NCBI RefSeq assembly: GCF_032362555.1
Contig: NC_083506.1
Coordinates: 47,501 to 111,500, forward strand
DNA length: 64,000 nt
Reading direction: 5' to 3'
DNA from: Amyelois transitella
Lineage: Eukaryota > Arthropoda > Insecta > Lepidoptera > Pyralidae
The notes beneath the pieces were generated by a model. That model was given only the letters and a program-made list of their open reading frames with translations, ran no database searches and was not told the DNA's origin. A program made the translations under genes and the position numbers. Positions 24,001 to 34,303 of the stretch are shown here, in pieces (position 1 is the stretch's first letter; every line of letters begins with the position of its first letter).

Positions 24001-27000
24001 AACGCCGCAGCGTCACGCGAGGTGAGACATGTTCTGCGATAAACGGCTAGTATTTTTCTGTCGATTCATTTAACAGCTGTAACCTTTTCATACAACACCT
24101 TTCTGATACACCTTATCTTTATTTTTAACTCTTAACTTATTTGCACATCGTAACAAATGAGTGAAAGTGTATGTATCGTAAAAGGAATCATTTGAATTGA
24201 GTAACAAGACTATTACTAAGCCCGGGGCTTCGCTCCCATGGGAATTCTATCCGTTTATCAAATTTCATCAAAATCCGTCCGTTTTGCGTAAAAGTGTTAT
24301 AAAAATGGTAGGTTAATAATATATTTTCTGTATTCGTCAAGGTGTTTAATAATTTAATTTTGATTTTAAATGCTATACGATTTGTCGCGACCTGAAAGTG
24401 TAATCGTGCAGATAATTAATTATTTATATCTTGTCTACTTTATCTCTACTTATAAGTTATTCGTCTGCGTGGAAAAGTTATTTTGGGCATCATTATAGCC
24501 CTCAAGGATGAATAATTTACCCCGTTTTTTTTTCACATTTTGCATTATTTCTTCGCTCCTAAAAGTTGCAACGTGATGTTATATAGCCTAAAGCCTTCCT
24601 CGATAAATGGTCTATTTAACACAGACACAGAACTTTTCAATTCGAACAAGTAGTTCCTACAGTAGTTAACCAGTAGTTAGATTAGCGACCTATTGAACCA
24701 ATATCGTTGTAATATTAGTATAAGTAAACCTTTCTCAAGACTTGCTCTATCTATTGTTGAAAACCGCATGAAAAGCCGTTCCGTACTTTTCGAGTTTATC
24801 GCGAACAGACAAAGGAGGCGGGGAACTTTGTTTTATTATATGTAGTGATAGTGACAGTGATGATAGTGATGTATTAGGGTTATCAACTAGTAAGATAGTA
24901 TGAACTAAAAGGATCCCCTTTATTGCCAAAATAAGACTGTGCTGTGTAGTGTAGTGTAGAGATGGCTGACCTTGAACCCGTTGCCGACGCCGCCCAGCAC
25001 GCAGCGCACGGGCACCTTCACGTCCTCGTAGTACACCTCGGTGGTGTTGGAGCAGCGGATGTGTAGTGTGTAGTGTAGTGTAGTGTAGTGTAGTGTAGTG
25101 TAGTGTAGTGTAGTGTAGAGATGGCTGACCTTGAACCCGTTGCCGACGCCGCCCAGCACGCAGCGCACGGGCACCTTCACGTCCTCGTAGTACACCTCGG
25201 TGGTGTTGGAGCAGCGGATGTGTAGTGTGTAGTGTAGTGTAGTGTAGTGTAGTGTAGTGTAGAGATGGCTGACCTTGAACCCGTTGCCGACGCCGCCCAG
25301 CACGCAGCGCACGGGCACCTTCACGTCCTCGTAGTACACCTCGGTGGTGTTGGAGCAGCGGATGCCCATCTTGTTCTCCGGCGGCCCCGACGACACGCCG
25401 CCGAAGCTGCGCTCCACGATGAACGCGGTCACCTTTACGAGGACAAGGATTGTTTGTACACATCAGCCGTACCGAACACAATAGTCACCACCAATCATCT
25501 TAGCCGCAACTATTAATTCAATATTTTTTTAATTATTATTTAAATTCAGTATAAACCAATCAATCATAACAATGTCTTCTCTTGTCCACATTTCTATTCT
25601 AAGTTTACATAATTGTGAAGTTGACGTTATTAAACAAAATGCTGCAGCTTGTTACCGCTTCTTCTGCACTGACGCTTCGGAAGCGGCTGTAAACTGAGTT
25701 TTTAATCATTTATTTGATGATAGGACATTCTTTAATAAATATAAAAAAAAATGAATTTGATTATTAAACGAATTAAATTAGTATGTATGTAACCTTGATT
25801 GGTTTCAAAACACAGATGGCGAGTGTTCGGCATTTCATCGCTTATCATTAAGGTACGCTATTGACCTAATCCCGGAGTACGGCTGTTGTATGAAGCGACT
25901 CCCGTCTGCCCTTCCCCGCCTTACAGCCGCATGCTGCTAGAACAGTACCGCACCTTATCCACAGTCTTGCCGTCCTTCTCGACGGGCGTCTGCGCGAACA
26001 CGGTCATGATCTCTGCGATGCCGCCGTTGCTGATCCAGATCTTGGAGCCGTTGAGGATGAAGTGCTGTCCGTCGGGAGACAGCACGGCACGGGTCCTGTA
26101 ACAGGCGAATCGTTAAAATGTCTCTTTCTTGTAATGTCCTGTCTCTCTATTCCATTCTTTGCTTGTTTCCGGTGCTTTATCTTCCGCAGAAGTTCGGGGC
26201 CCTCCTCTGGAAATTTCTCTCTCTGGCTGGTCGTCTGCATGCTTATATTTAATTTCATTAATTGGCATATTATCTTTAATGACGTCGAAACAGATTTCCT
26301 CTGCTTACTCCTTCTACTTGAATTCCATTTCTCAACTTGAAAAATTTAGTAATGAGTCTCATGCGAGGAAGCAGTCAGCACTCACTTGATGGAGCCGGCG
26401 TCGGAGCCCGAGGACGGCTCCGTGAGGCAGAAGGCGGCGTACTCCCCGCCAGTGACGCGCGGCAGGTACTCCGCCTTCTGCTCGGGCGTGCCGAACAGCA
26501 GGATGCCTTTGAAGCCGATGGACTGGTGCGCGCCCAGCGTGATGCCCACGCCCAGGTCGTTGGCGCCCACGATCTGGAACGCACATGACGTTCACCGTAA
26601 CCATTCTGACCTCAGGCTTTATGACAGACTACAGGCAGTTTTCAAACAACAACGGGTTACAATGTTTTATATCCTGAGATATAAACATTCTAACTTGTGT
26701 CACATTTAAATAATCATTCGGTATTTTCTTATGGACATGTTACACAAAAAATAGACTATGACTGTCTCATGGAGTCTTATCATGTTGTTCTGACTGAGTT
26801 GCATAATTATCGGCATTATGACCGTAACAGGTTACCTGTCCGCCATCCAATGGATAACATATCAACTAAGCAATTTAATGCACAGGGAATCGGGTAAAGA
26901 GCTGGTAGAATATAAGCAGAATCTACTTGTATCTGACCTCGACGAGGCGCGCGTACTGCGTGTTGGAGAGGCCGAGGCCGCCGAGGTCGGTGGGCACCTG

Positions 27001-28985
27001 CAGCCCGAAGGCGCCCAGCTCCCACAGCCCCGCCAGCGTGTTCTCCTCGATCTGCGCCGTCGCGTCGTTCTTCGCCGGGTCGTTCACCTGCATGCATTAC
27101 CACACAATAAGCATGTAATTAGCCTACATCAATGCCAGATTTTTTGCCGGCTATTTCCTACATAAAAATTGGTGTAGTGAATAGCCGGCATAAGAGAGCA
27201 TATATGAATGAGCAACCTCCTGGAAAAACTTCTCCACGGGTGGCACGAGCTCGTTGAGCATCTGCCGCTGGTCCTCGGCGAGCGGCTCGGGGTACGGGAA
27301 CACCTGCGCGGGCTCGAGGCGGCCGCGGAACACGTTCAGCGTGAACGAGCCCGACTCGCGCGCCGCCGGCCGCGTGCGCGCCGCCGTCTCCGCTGTCTTC
27401 GCGGCTGAAGATGACGACCTGACATGCGGAAATATTAATTTACTTTTGACGAAAAAATATTAATCTGAGCAGCATGAGTTCTTTAGCATTCATCTTCTTT
27501 TATTTACCATATTTTTCAACAGACTTTAATAAAGAAGGTCTTCATTGAATCACTTCATTTTATTTAAGTAGTTGTTTGTATATTCTAATCTATAAATAAA
27601 TTATTCACGTCATAAAATAACTTTATTTTCAAGCATTTTTCATTATTTTTGTACAAAATGATTTTGACTGTTACAACCACATTAATGTAAAATATAGGAA
27701 AGAATCACCTTTAAGGAAGAAAAAGCCTTTGCAATTAGAATTTTTTTTTGCATTTTTTGTGTAGGAATTCTCATCTTGTGTGGCTAGCATAAATTTTTTT
27801 TCTTGTTTTAACAACTTGGTAATTACATTTAATATTATCCATAAAATCAAAACTCAGCAATGAAGAAACAGTAGCAGAGTAAACATTTTAAAACTCTGTT
27901 TATCTGATAGTTTGTAGACATATATAATATGCTTATAATTCTGGAACTACTGAACAGATTTAAATGAAACTTTCTAGTGATATAACTATTAGCCTCATAG
28001 ACTATGATTAAGAAAACTGTGTCGCTTGAGAACCATAGTGGTCCAGCTAAACTAAAATAAGTAAAGAATTGATGTTTTCAGACTGATGAGCATTTCCTGG
28101 TGAGGTATCAAAATAGATCATCGATTTAGGCAATGGGCAAGCAAACTATCACTTTTTGAATCCTAATTCTATCATTAAGCCTAACTGCTGAAGGTGGCCT
28201 GACAATGACTTCAAGACTGTTGCCTTTGTCTACCCCACAAGGGATATACAAATGAATCTTTCAGAAATCATTCAGGCATCAGTTTCAGAAATCAGGATCA
28301 GGCATGGGCCAGTGAGCCGTGGAAAAATTATAGATACAATGGTCCAGAAAATAAAATACTTGTTAATTGAATGTTTTAACATCTAGGTATAATTCAATAA
28401 TAACCTTCTATAAATAAGGAAAGGACTTTACATCCAATAGTAACTTGTAAACATTTTAATCTAATTGTTCCAATGCCTAAATTGTACTAGTTTGAAGTTT
28501 AATACAAATCTGTACAGTAGATTTTATGTGAAAGCCAAAATAGATTCATCAGGGAATATAATATCACAGGCATGATATCATGTATTTATTGATAGGTGTA
28601 TAGATTTGGCAAACATAAAAATTTTGATTTTATTTAATAGTTTTTTACTTCATTATAAAAGTTTTTGTACTGGAATTATTTAGTAGTCAGTGATTATGAA
28701 ATGAATGGGTACTGTACAATTATTAGGCCCTACTGATAACAGAACACAAAATATGAAAATCAAAGTCCAAACTCATCTGGCAGCTATAATATTGGCATTG
28801 AACAATAATAAAGAAGAGATACTTTAGGAATGTAGTACAAGTGCAAAGTCCAAGGTAAGAGTTCTAAGGGCAAGTGGGTGACACAACAAAGAACGGCGGA
28901 GAAGACAGAGCACTCACCTGCACAGCGGCTGGCGTCTACCCGAGAGGCAACGGTTTGCACATTTCACCAAGTTACTGCCTTTCAT
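21089..28985 (-). CDS. ACADVL: Very long-chain specific acyl-CoA dehydrogenase, mitochondrial
   Basis: Ten minus-strand exons: 28985-28918, 27418-27217, 27087-26938, 26573-26386, 26095-25954, 25432-25274, 22393-22247, 22164-21850, 21708-21541 and 21430-21089. All phases match, giving 626 residues (human VLCAD 655). The FAD enzyme performs the first step of mitochondrial beta-oxidation of long acyl-CoAs at the inner membrane. Seen in order: a basic presequence in exon 1, [52 protein letters not shown] and WISNGG of the flavin site, and [14 protein letters not shown] with the catalytic Glu at about 434. The VLCAD-type C-terminal extension is present (exons 9-10), which separates it from shorter family members; ACAD9 is the main alternative. 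Exon 6 is followed by two partial tandem copies of itself. Intron 1 is 1.5 kb and the intron after exon 6 is 2.9 kb. Confidence 0.95.
22394..24946. other. ACADVL intron 6, repeat-bearing
   Basis: AT-rich intron. From about 23290 to 23810 lies an interspersed repeat that begins near TTTTTGTCTGTCTGACTGG and ends near CGGGCGGAGCTGCGGACAAC, a common pattern in insect genomes whose class I cannot assign. A related fragment begins at about 24225 (GCCCGGGGCTTCGCTCCCAT). No coding exon fits between 22394 and 24950. Confidence 0.5.
24947..25364 (-). repeat. Triplicated 3' part of ACADVL exon 6 with pentamer spacers
   Basis: A 91-bp piece of exon 6 plus its 5' splice site occurs three times: 25364-25274 (the real exon end), 25220-25130 and 25061-24971. 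The three exonic pieces look identical. They are separated by runs of the pentamer TGTAG. The periods are 144 and 159 bases, both multiples of three, and the minus-strand frame stays open through all copies. No AG acceptor precedes the extra copies, so they are not stand-alone exons. They do supply two further in-frame donor sites (AAG|GTCAGC). Confidence 0.9.
25560..25770 (+). mobile_element. LINE 3'-end fragment in ACADVL intron
   Basis: Matches the 3' end of the LINE at 57310-57990: CTTGTCCACATTTCTATTC, GAAGTTGACGTT, and the stem-loop arms CCGCTTC (25655-25661) and GAAGCGG (25680-25686). Only the 3' UTR is left. Confidence 0.65.
27419..28917. other. ACADVL intron 1
   Basis: The 1.5-kb first intron separates the transit-peptide exon from the rest. 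It holds an interspersed repeat from about 27890 to 28140 (TTCTGGAACTACTGAACAGA), related to the one at 62470-62955, and a short R1 fragment at 28190-28250. Nothing else is recognisable. Confidence 0.5.
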
Positions 28986-29362
28986 TTTGAGATTATTATA
29001 CGAAACTATATAAAGTACAAAATTACACAATTTAATACTTAAAATAAAGCTGACTAGAAGCACATTATTAGAATACTAGTTTACCAATAAGTTAACAGAA
29101 GAAAAAATATAGGAAAAAAGTTTTAAAATAGTACAACAAAATTTTGCTAAAGTAGGGGAGGGTCGAATACAACAAGTCGGATGAAAAATGTTACAACGTG
29201 AAATGACTGACGTCGACTGAGGGAGGAGGAGTAGGGAGTAGGTGAGGTACCTACAATGTCAAATGTTGGCATGACAGCGTTGGTGATTGTCATTGGCAGA
29301 AGGAGATAATGACATTAATGACAGTGACTCCTTTGGTGACGATGGTGGACAGGTGATTCTTA

Positions 29363-29400
29363 GGCCGTGCGCTGCGTTAAGCGGGTGCACGGCGCGGGCA
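29363..29400 (+). repeat. Left terminal inverted repeat of Harbinger element
   Basis: 38 bases identical to the reverse complement of 32416-32453; the first mismatch after it is C versus T. Confidence 0.9.
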
Positions 29401-29604
29401 CCCGCGCGGCGTGATGTTTCATGTAAATTCATAGAGCAGCGCTGCGTAAGGCGGAACGCCCGTCACACGCGGCGCGGGCGACGGGGGTACGCTCGCGTGT
29501 CCGTGCGACGGAGCACGCGAGCGGAGATGTTTCTAGAAAATCAGTGAGCGCCGCTGCGTTATCCGTGTCGCACGCGCCGTGCTTGTACAATCAAGTTGAT
29601 AAAC

Positions 29605-31647
29605 ATGAGTGATATTGATACGGAACGTGTTATTTTAGAAGTGCAATGTCGCCCCGCTTTATGGGATCTGTCTAACAACTTGTATAAAGACAGGGATGCG
29701 CGTCAAGCTGCATGGCTCGAGATTTGTAAAGAATTATACGAAAATTATGAGGACTTCAGTGACACAGAAAAAAAGTCAACAGGTAAATTCTTACTTTTTA
29801 TTATGACTTTATAAATTTATTTACTACATAATTATTTACTTCTTTCATTTATTAAGGTGGGTACAGACTATATAACATAACATGTTATACGACATTGCTA
29901 TATAACAAGTTTCAGATAATGTGGACACTGAATGATATAAAACATGTTAAAATAACATGTAATATGTTACATAGTCTGTACCCACCTTTAGGCTTAGTAA
30001 ACATTTTGTATTTACTTATGTTAATTGTTATTTAACTATTGTATTGTGACCTCTTCACGAGCAAATTTTTTTTAACTTAAGTAAATAATCAATAAATACA
30101 GCGATCTTGCCACGATACCTTACCGTTTGTGGCAAAGTAATCAGCGAACTGATCTCGTATTGTATACGAGTTTCTTTGAACTAGCCCAAATCCATTTGTG
30201 ATATCGCGGATATGGCGGGGTGTTATGACAACATCGCTGATATTACCGAATCCGTCTCTTTTTCGTACAAAATTATGCATTATACAAATTGCTTTTATGA
30301 AACAAATGGCATGTTCTCTAGAAACGTTAAGTGGACGATGAAGTATTCGAAACTTATTGGCCATTATTCCAAAGGTTGATTCAATGTAACGTCTAGCTCT
30401 TGACAATCTATAATTAAATATTTTCTTTCTATGATCCATTGCAATAGCCCGCGCATATGGTCGCATAAGATGTGTAGACAGTCCAAACGCTTCATCTCCA
30501 ACTATGACGTATGGCACTGGTGTGGTAGCTGCAGTATTGGTTGGTTTATTATTTTGTAGCACTGGCAATGATTTTGGAGGAGGAATATCTAATAGCTCAT
30601 CCTGCATCTGTTGAAATAAAGTGCTGTTGGTGAAAACTGAAGAGTCAGATTCTTTACCTTGTATTCCAACATTTATGTAGGTGAATTCATAGTTTGCGTT
30701 ACACATTGCAAGCAAGACAATGGAATAGTAATGTTTGTAATTGTAGTAAAGTGATCCGCTGTGAGGTGGTCTTATAATCCGTATATGTTTTCCATCTACA
30801 GCACCTAAACAGTTAGGAAAATTTGTGTTGCTTAAAAAGCCTTCTGCTATGTCTTCCCATCGCATACGTGTAAATACTGGTATACATTCTTCTTTCAGTC
30901 TTTGCCATATAATTTGACAGACATCATTAACAATTTTTCGGATGGTAGATTGTCCCGCATGGTACGCCAAGTGCATATCCACGAAAGTATGTCCACTTAC
31001 TAAGTACCTGTGAAAAATACAAAATTATTTTTTAAGTATGTATTATTTTTCATTTTTCAGAAAAAAAAATACAAGCGCGATGGAAAACCGCGAGAGATTG
31101 CTATACGAAAGTCAAAGCTAGTAACAAGAAACTTAAGTCTGGTTCTGGTGCTAAAAAAGGAAAAGGGTACAGCTATTATAATATTATGACTTTTCTGGAC
31201 TCTAACAAAAGAGTAGAAGGACAAGAATCTTTGGAAAATTCTCAGGACGACTCTTCGGGTCATACAAGTACACTTGAATTGTCCCAACACCCAATAGTTG
31301 ACACTAGTGAGGTGTTAATACCTGAGACCAGTACATCTGGAAATGAAAATGACACAGCAAGCAGAGAAACGCAAAAACAATCAAAGCGTAAAAAGGCGTC
31401 GTCGCCGACTCCTTTTGAAATACAATTATTACAATCCATACAACACAAAAAGGACGAAGAAAATGATGAAGACTTGTCATTTTTTAAATCTATTATGCCA
31501 AACATAAAAAAATTGTCTACATATCAAAAATTATTGTTTCGATCAAAGGTATTAAACTTATTAATTGACATTGAAAAAGAAAATGTTATTACATTGGAGG
31601 ATTTATCGAACATCGTACTGACAAATGACACTCAAGCAGAACATTAA
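29605..31647 (+). CDS. Harbinger-encoded MADF-BESS DNA-binding protein
   Basis: Two exons, 29605-29782 and 31061-31647, join in phase 1 (ACAG|GTAAAT ... TTTCAG|AA) to give 254 residues. The N-terminal MADF domain runs from about residue 5 to 105 (LWDLSNNLYKDRDARQAAW, then ARWKTARDCYTKVKASNKK and YYNIMTFLD). The C-terminus has a BESS-like segment, DLSFFKSIMPNIKKLSTYQK. Harbinger elements carry a second Myb/SANT- or MADF-type protein that helps the transposase reach the nucleus and the element ends; that role is inferred here. The ATG at 29605 was chosen because it is the first ATG in frame. The intron contains the transposase main exon on the other strand and a MITE. Confidence 0.88.
29855..29987. 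mobile_element. 133-bp MITE nested in the Harbinger element
   Basis: Terminal inverted repeats start AGGTGGGTACAGACTAT on both ends and extend imperfectly inward, so the unit can fold on itself. It is flanked by TTA (29852-29854 and 29988-29990), which indicates a Harbinger-type non-autonomous element. Its ends differ from those of the host element, so another transposase moved it. Confidence 0.8.
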
Positions 31648-32273
31648 TCCTATTATCAATTATTTACTGCATTTATACTCTATTTGAAGAAAGACAAAGA
31701 TTGGAAGTAGCCTTATAATATTGTTAATTATGATAATTACAATGACTGTGATTTTGATTTACTTTACGTATGTACCTACACTACCAAATTGTTATACTTA
31801 GTTCTCATTAAAGTAATTGTAGATTAAAATATTGTTAATTATAATAAGTGATAAATCCAATCACTGTGATTTTACTGTTACTTATGATTATGATAAGTCC
31901 AATAACTGATTTGGTTGTATACATGCGTGATCTTGACTGACAAAATAAAAATATTTTATATCAAGAAAAACATTTTATTTACTTACCTTGCCGTTATTGC
32001 CAACCTCTCTATTGGTAATATAATTGATACACTTCTTACTTTTAGAGTATTAGCACTATGTTTCAAATATGGTTCAAGTTTCGAAAATAATTCATCAAAT
32101 GTAGACGTTGACATTTTAAAATACTTAAAAAATCTCCTCTCATCTTCTCTTAATAGCGTAAACTTGGTTACAAATTCTCCACACAACATTCTGGACGAGA
32201 CATATGGGCTGATTGGCTGCCGCTGTTGTCTACGTCGTCTTTTGGCTAGGTAGTATATCAACAAATAATCCAT
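30089..32273 (-). CDS. Harbinger DDE transposase (HARBI1-like)
   Basis: Two minus-strand exons, 32273-31987 and 31007-30089, join in phase 2 to give 401 residues. It is a nuclease of the DDE_Tnp_4 family that cuts and pastes the element. The catalytic triad is visible: LGAVDGKHI (Asp), VIVGDEAFGL (Asp) and RYIESTFGIMANKF (Glu). The N-terminal exon has a basic RRRRQQRQ stretch and DERRFFKYFKMSTSTFDELF, typical of HARBI1 relatives. No stop or frameshift is seen, so the gene looks functional. Its intron contains exon 2 of the MADF gene on the opposite strand. Confidence 0.92.
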
Positions 32274-32415
32274 TATGAATCGACTGTACACCCGCACGTC
32301 TAAAATTGTACTGGCGGCGCTGCGTTTAGCGGGAGGTCGTTGCGGATACCCGCGACGGGCTATTTGTCCGCGACGGAGCACGACGCGGATGCCCGCGACG
32401 GATGCCCGCGTCGGA

Positions 32416-32453
32416 TGCCCGCGCCGTGCACCCGCTTAACGCAGCGCACGGCC
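32416..32453 (-). repeat. Right terminal inverted repeat of Harbinger element
   Basis: Perfect partner of 29363-29400, directly followed by the TTA target duplication. Confidence 0.9.
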
Positions 32454-33024
32454 TTAGATCATCTATTTTCAACCTACTTCGAATCTGATAACTCAATTTA
32501 GTCTTACAATAAACCTTAGCTAAATAATTATTCGTCGTAGTCTTGGGTTGTACTTGTAAAATCGCGTACCAGGGCTACTAGGTAAATGGATGAGAAAAAC
32601 CAGGATTCAAACAATTTTCTTTTCTTTCAAACTAAAATAGACCTTAATGTGCTGCACAGACATTTGAATACACACAACAGAAACGTTGAATAAAAAACTT
32701 TTGTAAAAAGAGAACCGCCACAACCAATGTATTTTATTCATACGGGTGTATGAGTAAAATACATTGCATTATTTTATGAGAAACTAGCTGTGGCCCGCGC
32801 TTCGTCCGCGTAAATTTCGAGTTGAATCTTGGTCATACAGTCAGATACAGACAGACAGACAAAAAATGTAAAAAAAAAATTCTCTTTCCGTTTCAGTCAA
32901 AATATTAAATTTACAGACAAAATATTTTTAGCGTTTTATTACATGTAGTATTTTGAATTTCAGTTTTTTTAAATAAAATACTCAAACAACACAAAAAAAA
33001 TATTTTTGATTAAAAAAATATCTT

Positions 33025-33108
33025 GTTTTGTTGGGGCTCGAACTTAGACCGCCAACTTCACAGTCTCACGCACCAACCACTGGACCATCGAGGCCGTTGC
33101 GGTGGTGT
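33025..33108 (-). mobile_element. tRNA-like SINE fragment
   Basis: On the minus strand the sequence reads GGCCTCGATGGTCCAGTGG (A-box region) and AGTTCGAGCCCC (B-box region), a tRNA-like head. It lies within a larger repeat and is not followed by a terminator, so I treat it as SINE-derived and not as a tRNA gene. Confidence 0.45.
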
Positions 33109-33130
33109 CGAAATTAAAGAAGACTACATA

Positions 33131-33376
33131 TAGTCACGTCTGTATCCCTTGCGGGGTAGACAGAGCCAACAGGCTTGAAAAGACTGAATGGCCACGTTCA
33201 GCTATTAGGCTTAATGATAGAATTGAGATTCAAATAGTGAAAGGTTGCTCGCCCATCGCCTAAAAAAGAATCCCAAGTTTGAAAGCCTATCCCTTAGTCA
33301 CCTTTTACGTCATCCATGGGAAAGAGATGGAGTGGTCCTTTTCTGTTTTGGATTGGTGCCGGGAACCACACGGTAC
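33131..33376 (+). repeat. R1 repeat, the most complete copy
   Basis: Runs from AGTCACGTCTGTATCCC to GTGCCGGGAACCACACGG without large gaps, about 246 bp. It can serve as the local reference for the family. Confidence 0.75.
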
Positions 33377-34303
33377 TAAAGTAGATTAACAAACCAAAAA
33401 TCTTTTTACGTGAGAATTACGCATGTTATGTGCGGCAAAACCAGAATATTATCAAACTGCTTTTCACTTATATTTATATGTTATAGGTATTATGCTGTCG
33501 TACAATGATAAATGTTTATTCAAATGTCGATAGGTATCTTCTTTATTAGCGAACCGATTTTGATGAAACAAACTTTAAATGTTCTTCTGAGTTAAATAAA
33601 GCAATTGGTGAAAGTTTTAAGTAAATCGGTTCAGTACTTTCGGAGATAATCGTGACAGACAGATAGACAGACCAGAAATTCAAAAAAATATTTTTGCTTT
33701 CTATTATTAATTTTAAGTGTCTCTCTATCCATTTCATTCAAAAATACTAAATGTACAGACAAAATATTTTTACCGTTTTATTATATGTATTGATAATCCA
33801 AATGAATAAAAGCACAAAGTTTTTGTTTTAAGAGTTGCACACACGACTATAATCCCGAAAACTTATTTGTAATTAATATCTGTTTTCTTTAATACGCGTC
33901 AAAGGCTTCGGAGTAAAATACTTTGAAGCGAGCTACAAGTATTTCAGGCTAACTAAACCCTGGTTTAAGTACTTGTATATACATAAAACCAGGGCTCAAA
34001 ACATGGTCGCGTAAATACTCACTATTCCTAATTCTTATTTCATACTTCGTTTGCTCAAATTGCAGATTGCACAGATTATATATATTGGCTGGCTATCTAT
34101 CTGCCAAAGAAATTGTAATGCTCGTTTGTGTTAGGTTTGCTTGATTTATAATCCAATTTTTTCTGCTGTTTTTCTCTGATCAAACTTCATCAAACGCAGC
34201 CCCCATACACATTCACTAACATGTTTGGGCAGTTTTCTCCCATTGACATCCTTTATTCACTGGTTTTTTCTACCGCTAAATGAGGTTATAAAATCGTAAA
34301 CAA

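Larger units (their letters stand above)
29363..32453. mobile_element. PIF/Harbinger DNA transposon, intact-looking
   Basis: The element is 3091 bp long and bounded by terminal inverted repeats that match perfectly for 38 bp (29363-29400 and 32416-32453, starting GGCCGTGCGCTGCGTTAAGC). It is flanked by the 3-bp target duplication TTA at 29360-29362 and 32454-32456, as is typical of the superfamily. Inside are a DDE transposase gene on the minus strand and a MADF-BESS gene on the plus strand. Extra GC-rich subterminal repeats of the form GGATGCCCGCG occur at the right end. Both genes are open, and the inverted repeats are identical, so the insertion is probably recent and may be autonomous. 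Confidence 0.93.
32457..34303. other. Harbinger-INTS9 intergenic spacer with repeats
   Basis: Two related blocks at 32785-32960 and 33540-33790 share TACAGACAAAATATTTTTA followed by CGTTTTATTA and appear to belong to one repeat, starting with AGCTGTGGCCCGCGCTTCGT. Between them lie a SINE-like fragment and a full R1 copy. A block at 33985-34030 (ACCAGGGCTCAAAACATGG) resembles 13660-13710. The INTS9 promoter should lie just before 34304 but has no motif I can name. Confidence 0.45.

Noticed and set aside
24971-25220. Two extra ACADVL exons
   Set aside because: The extra copies have donor sites but no acceptor before them, so they can only extend exon 6 and cannot be separate exons.
24747-25481. 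A 244-residue minus-strand protein rich in Arg and Gly
   Set aside because: It is the wrong frame of ACADVL exon 6 and its tandem copies.
29287-29547. A coding frame over the left end of the Harbinger element
   Set aside because: It crosses the target duplication and terminal repeat, and its GC-rich peptide has no domain.
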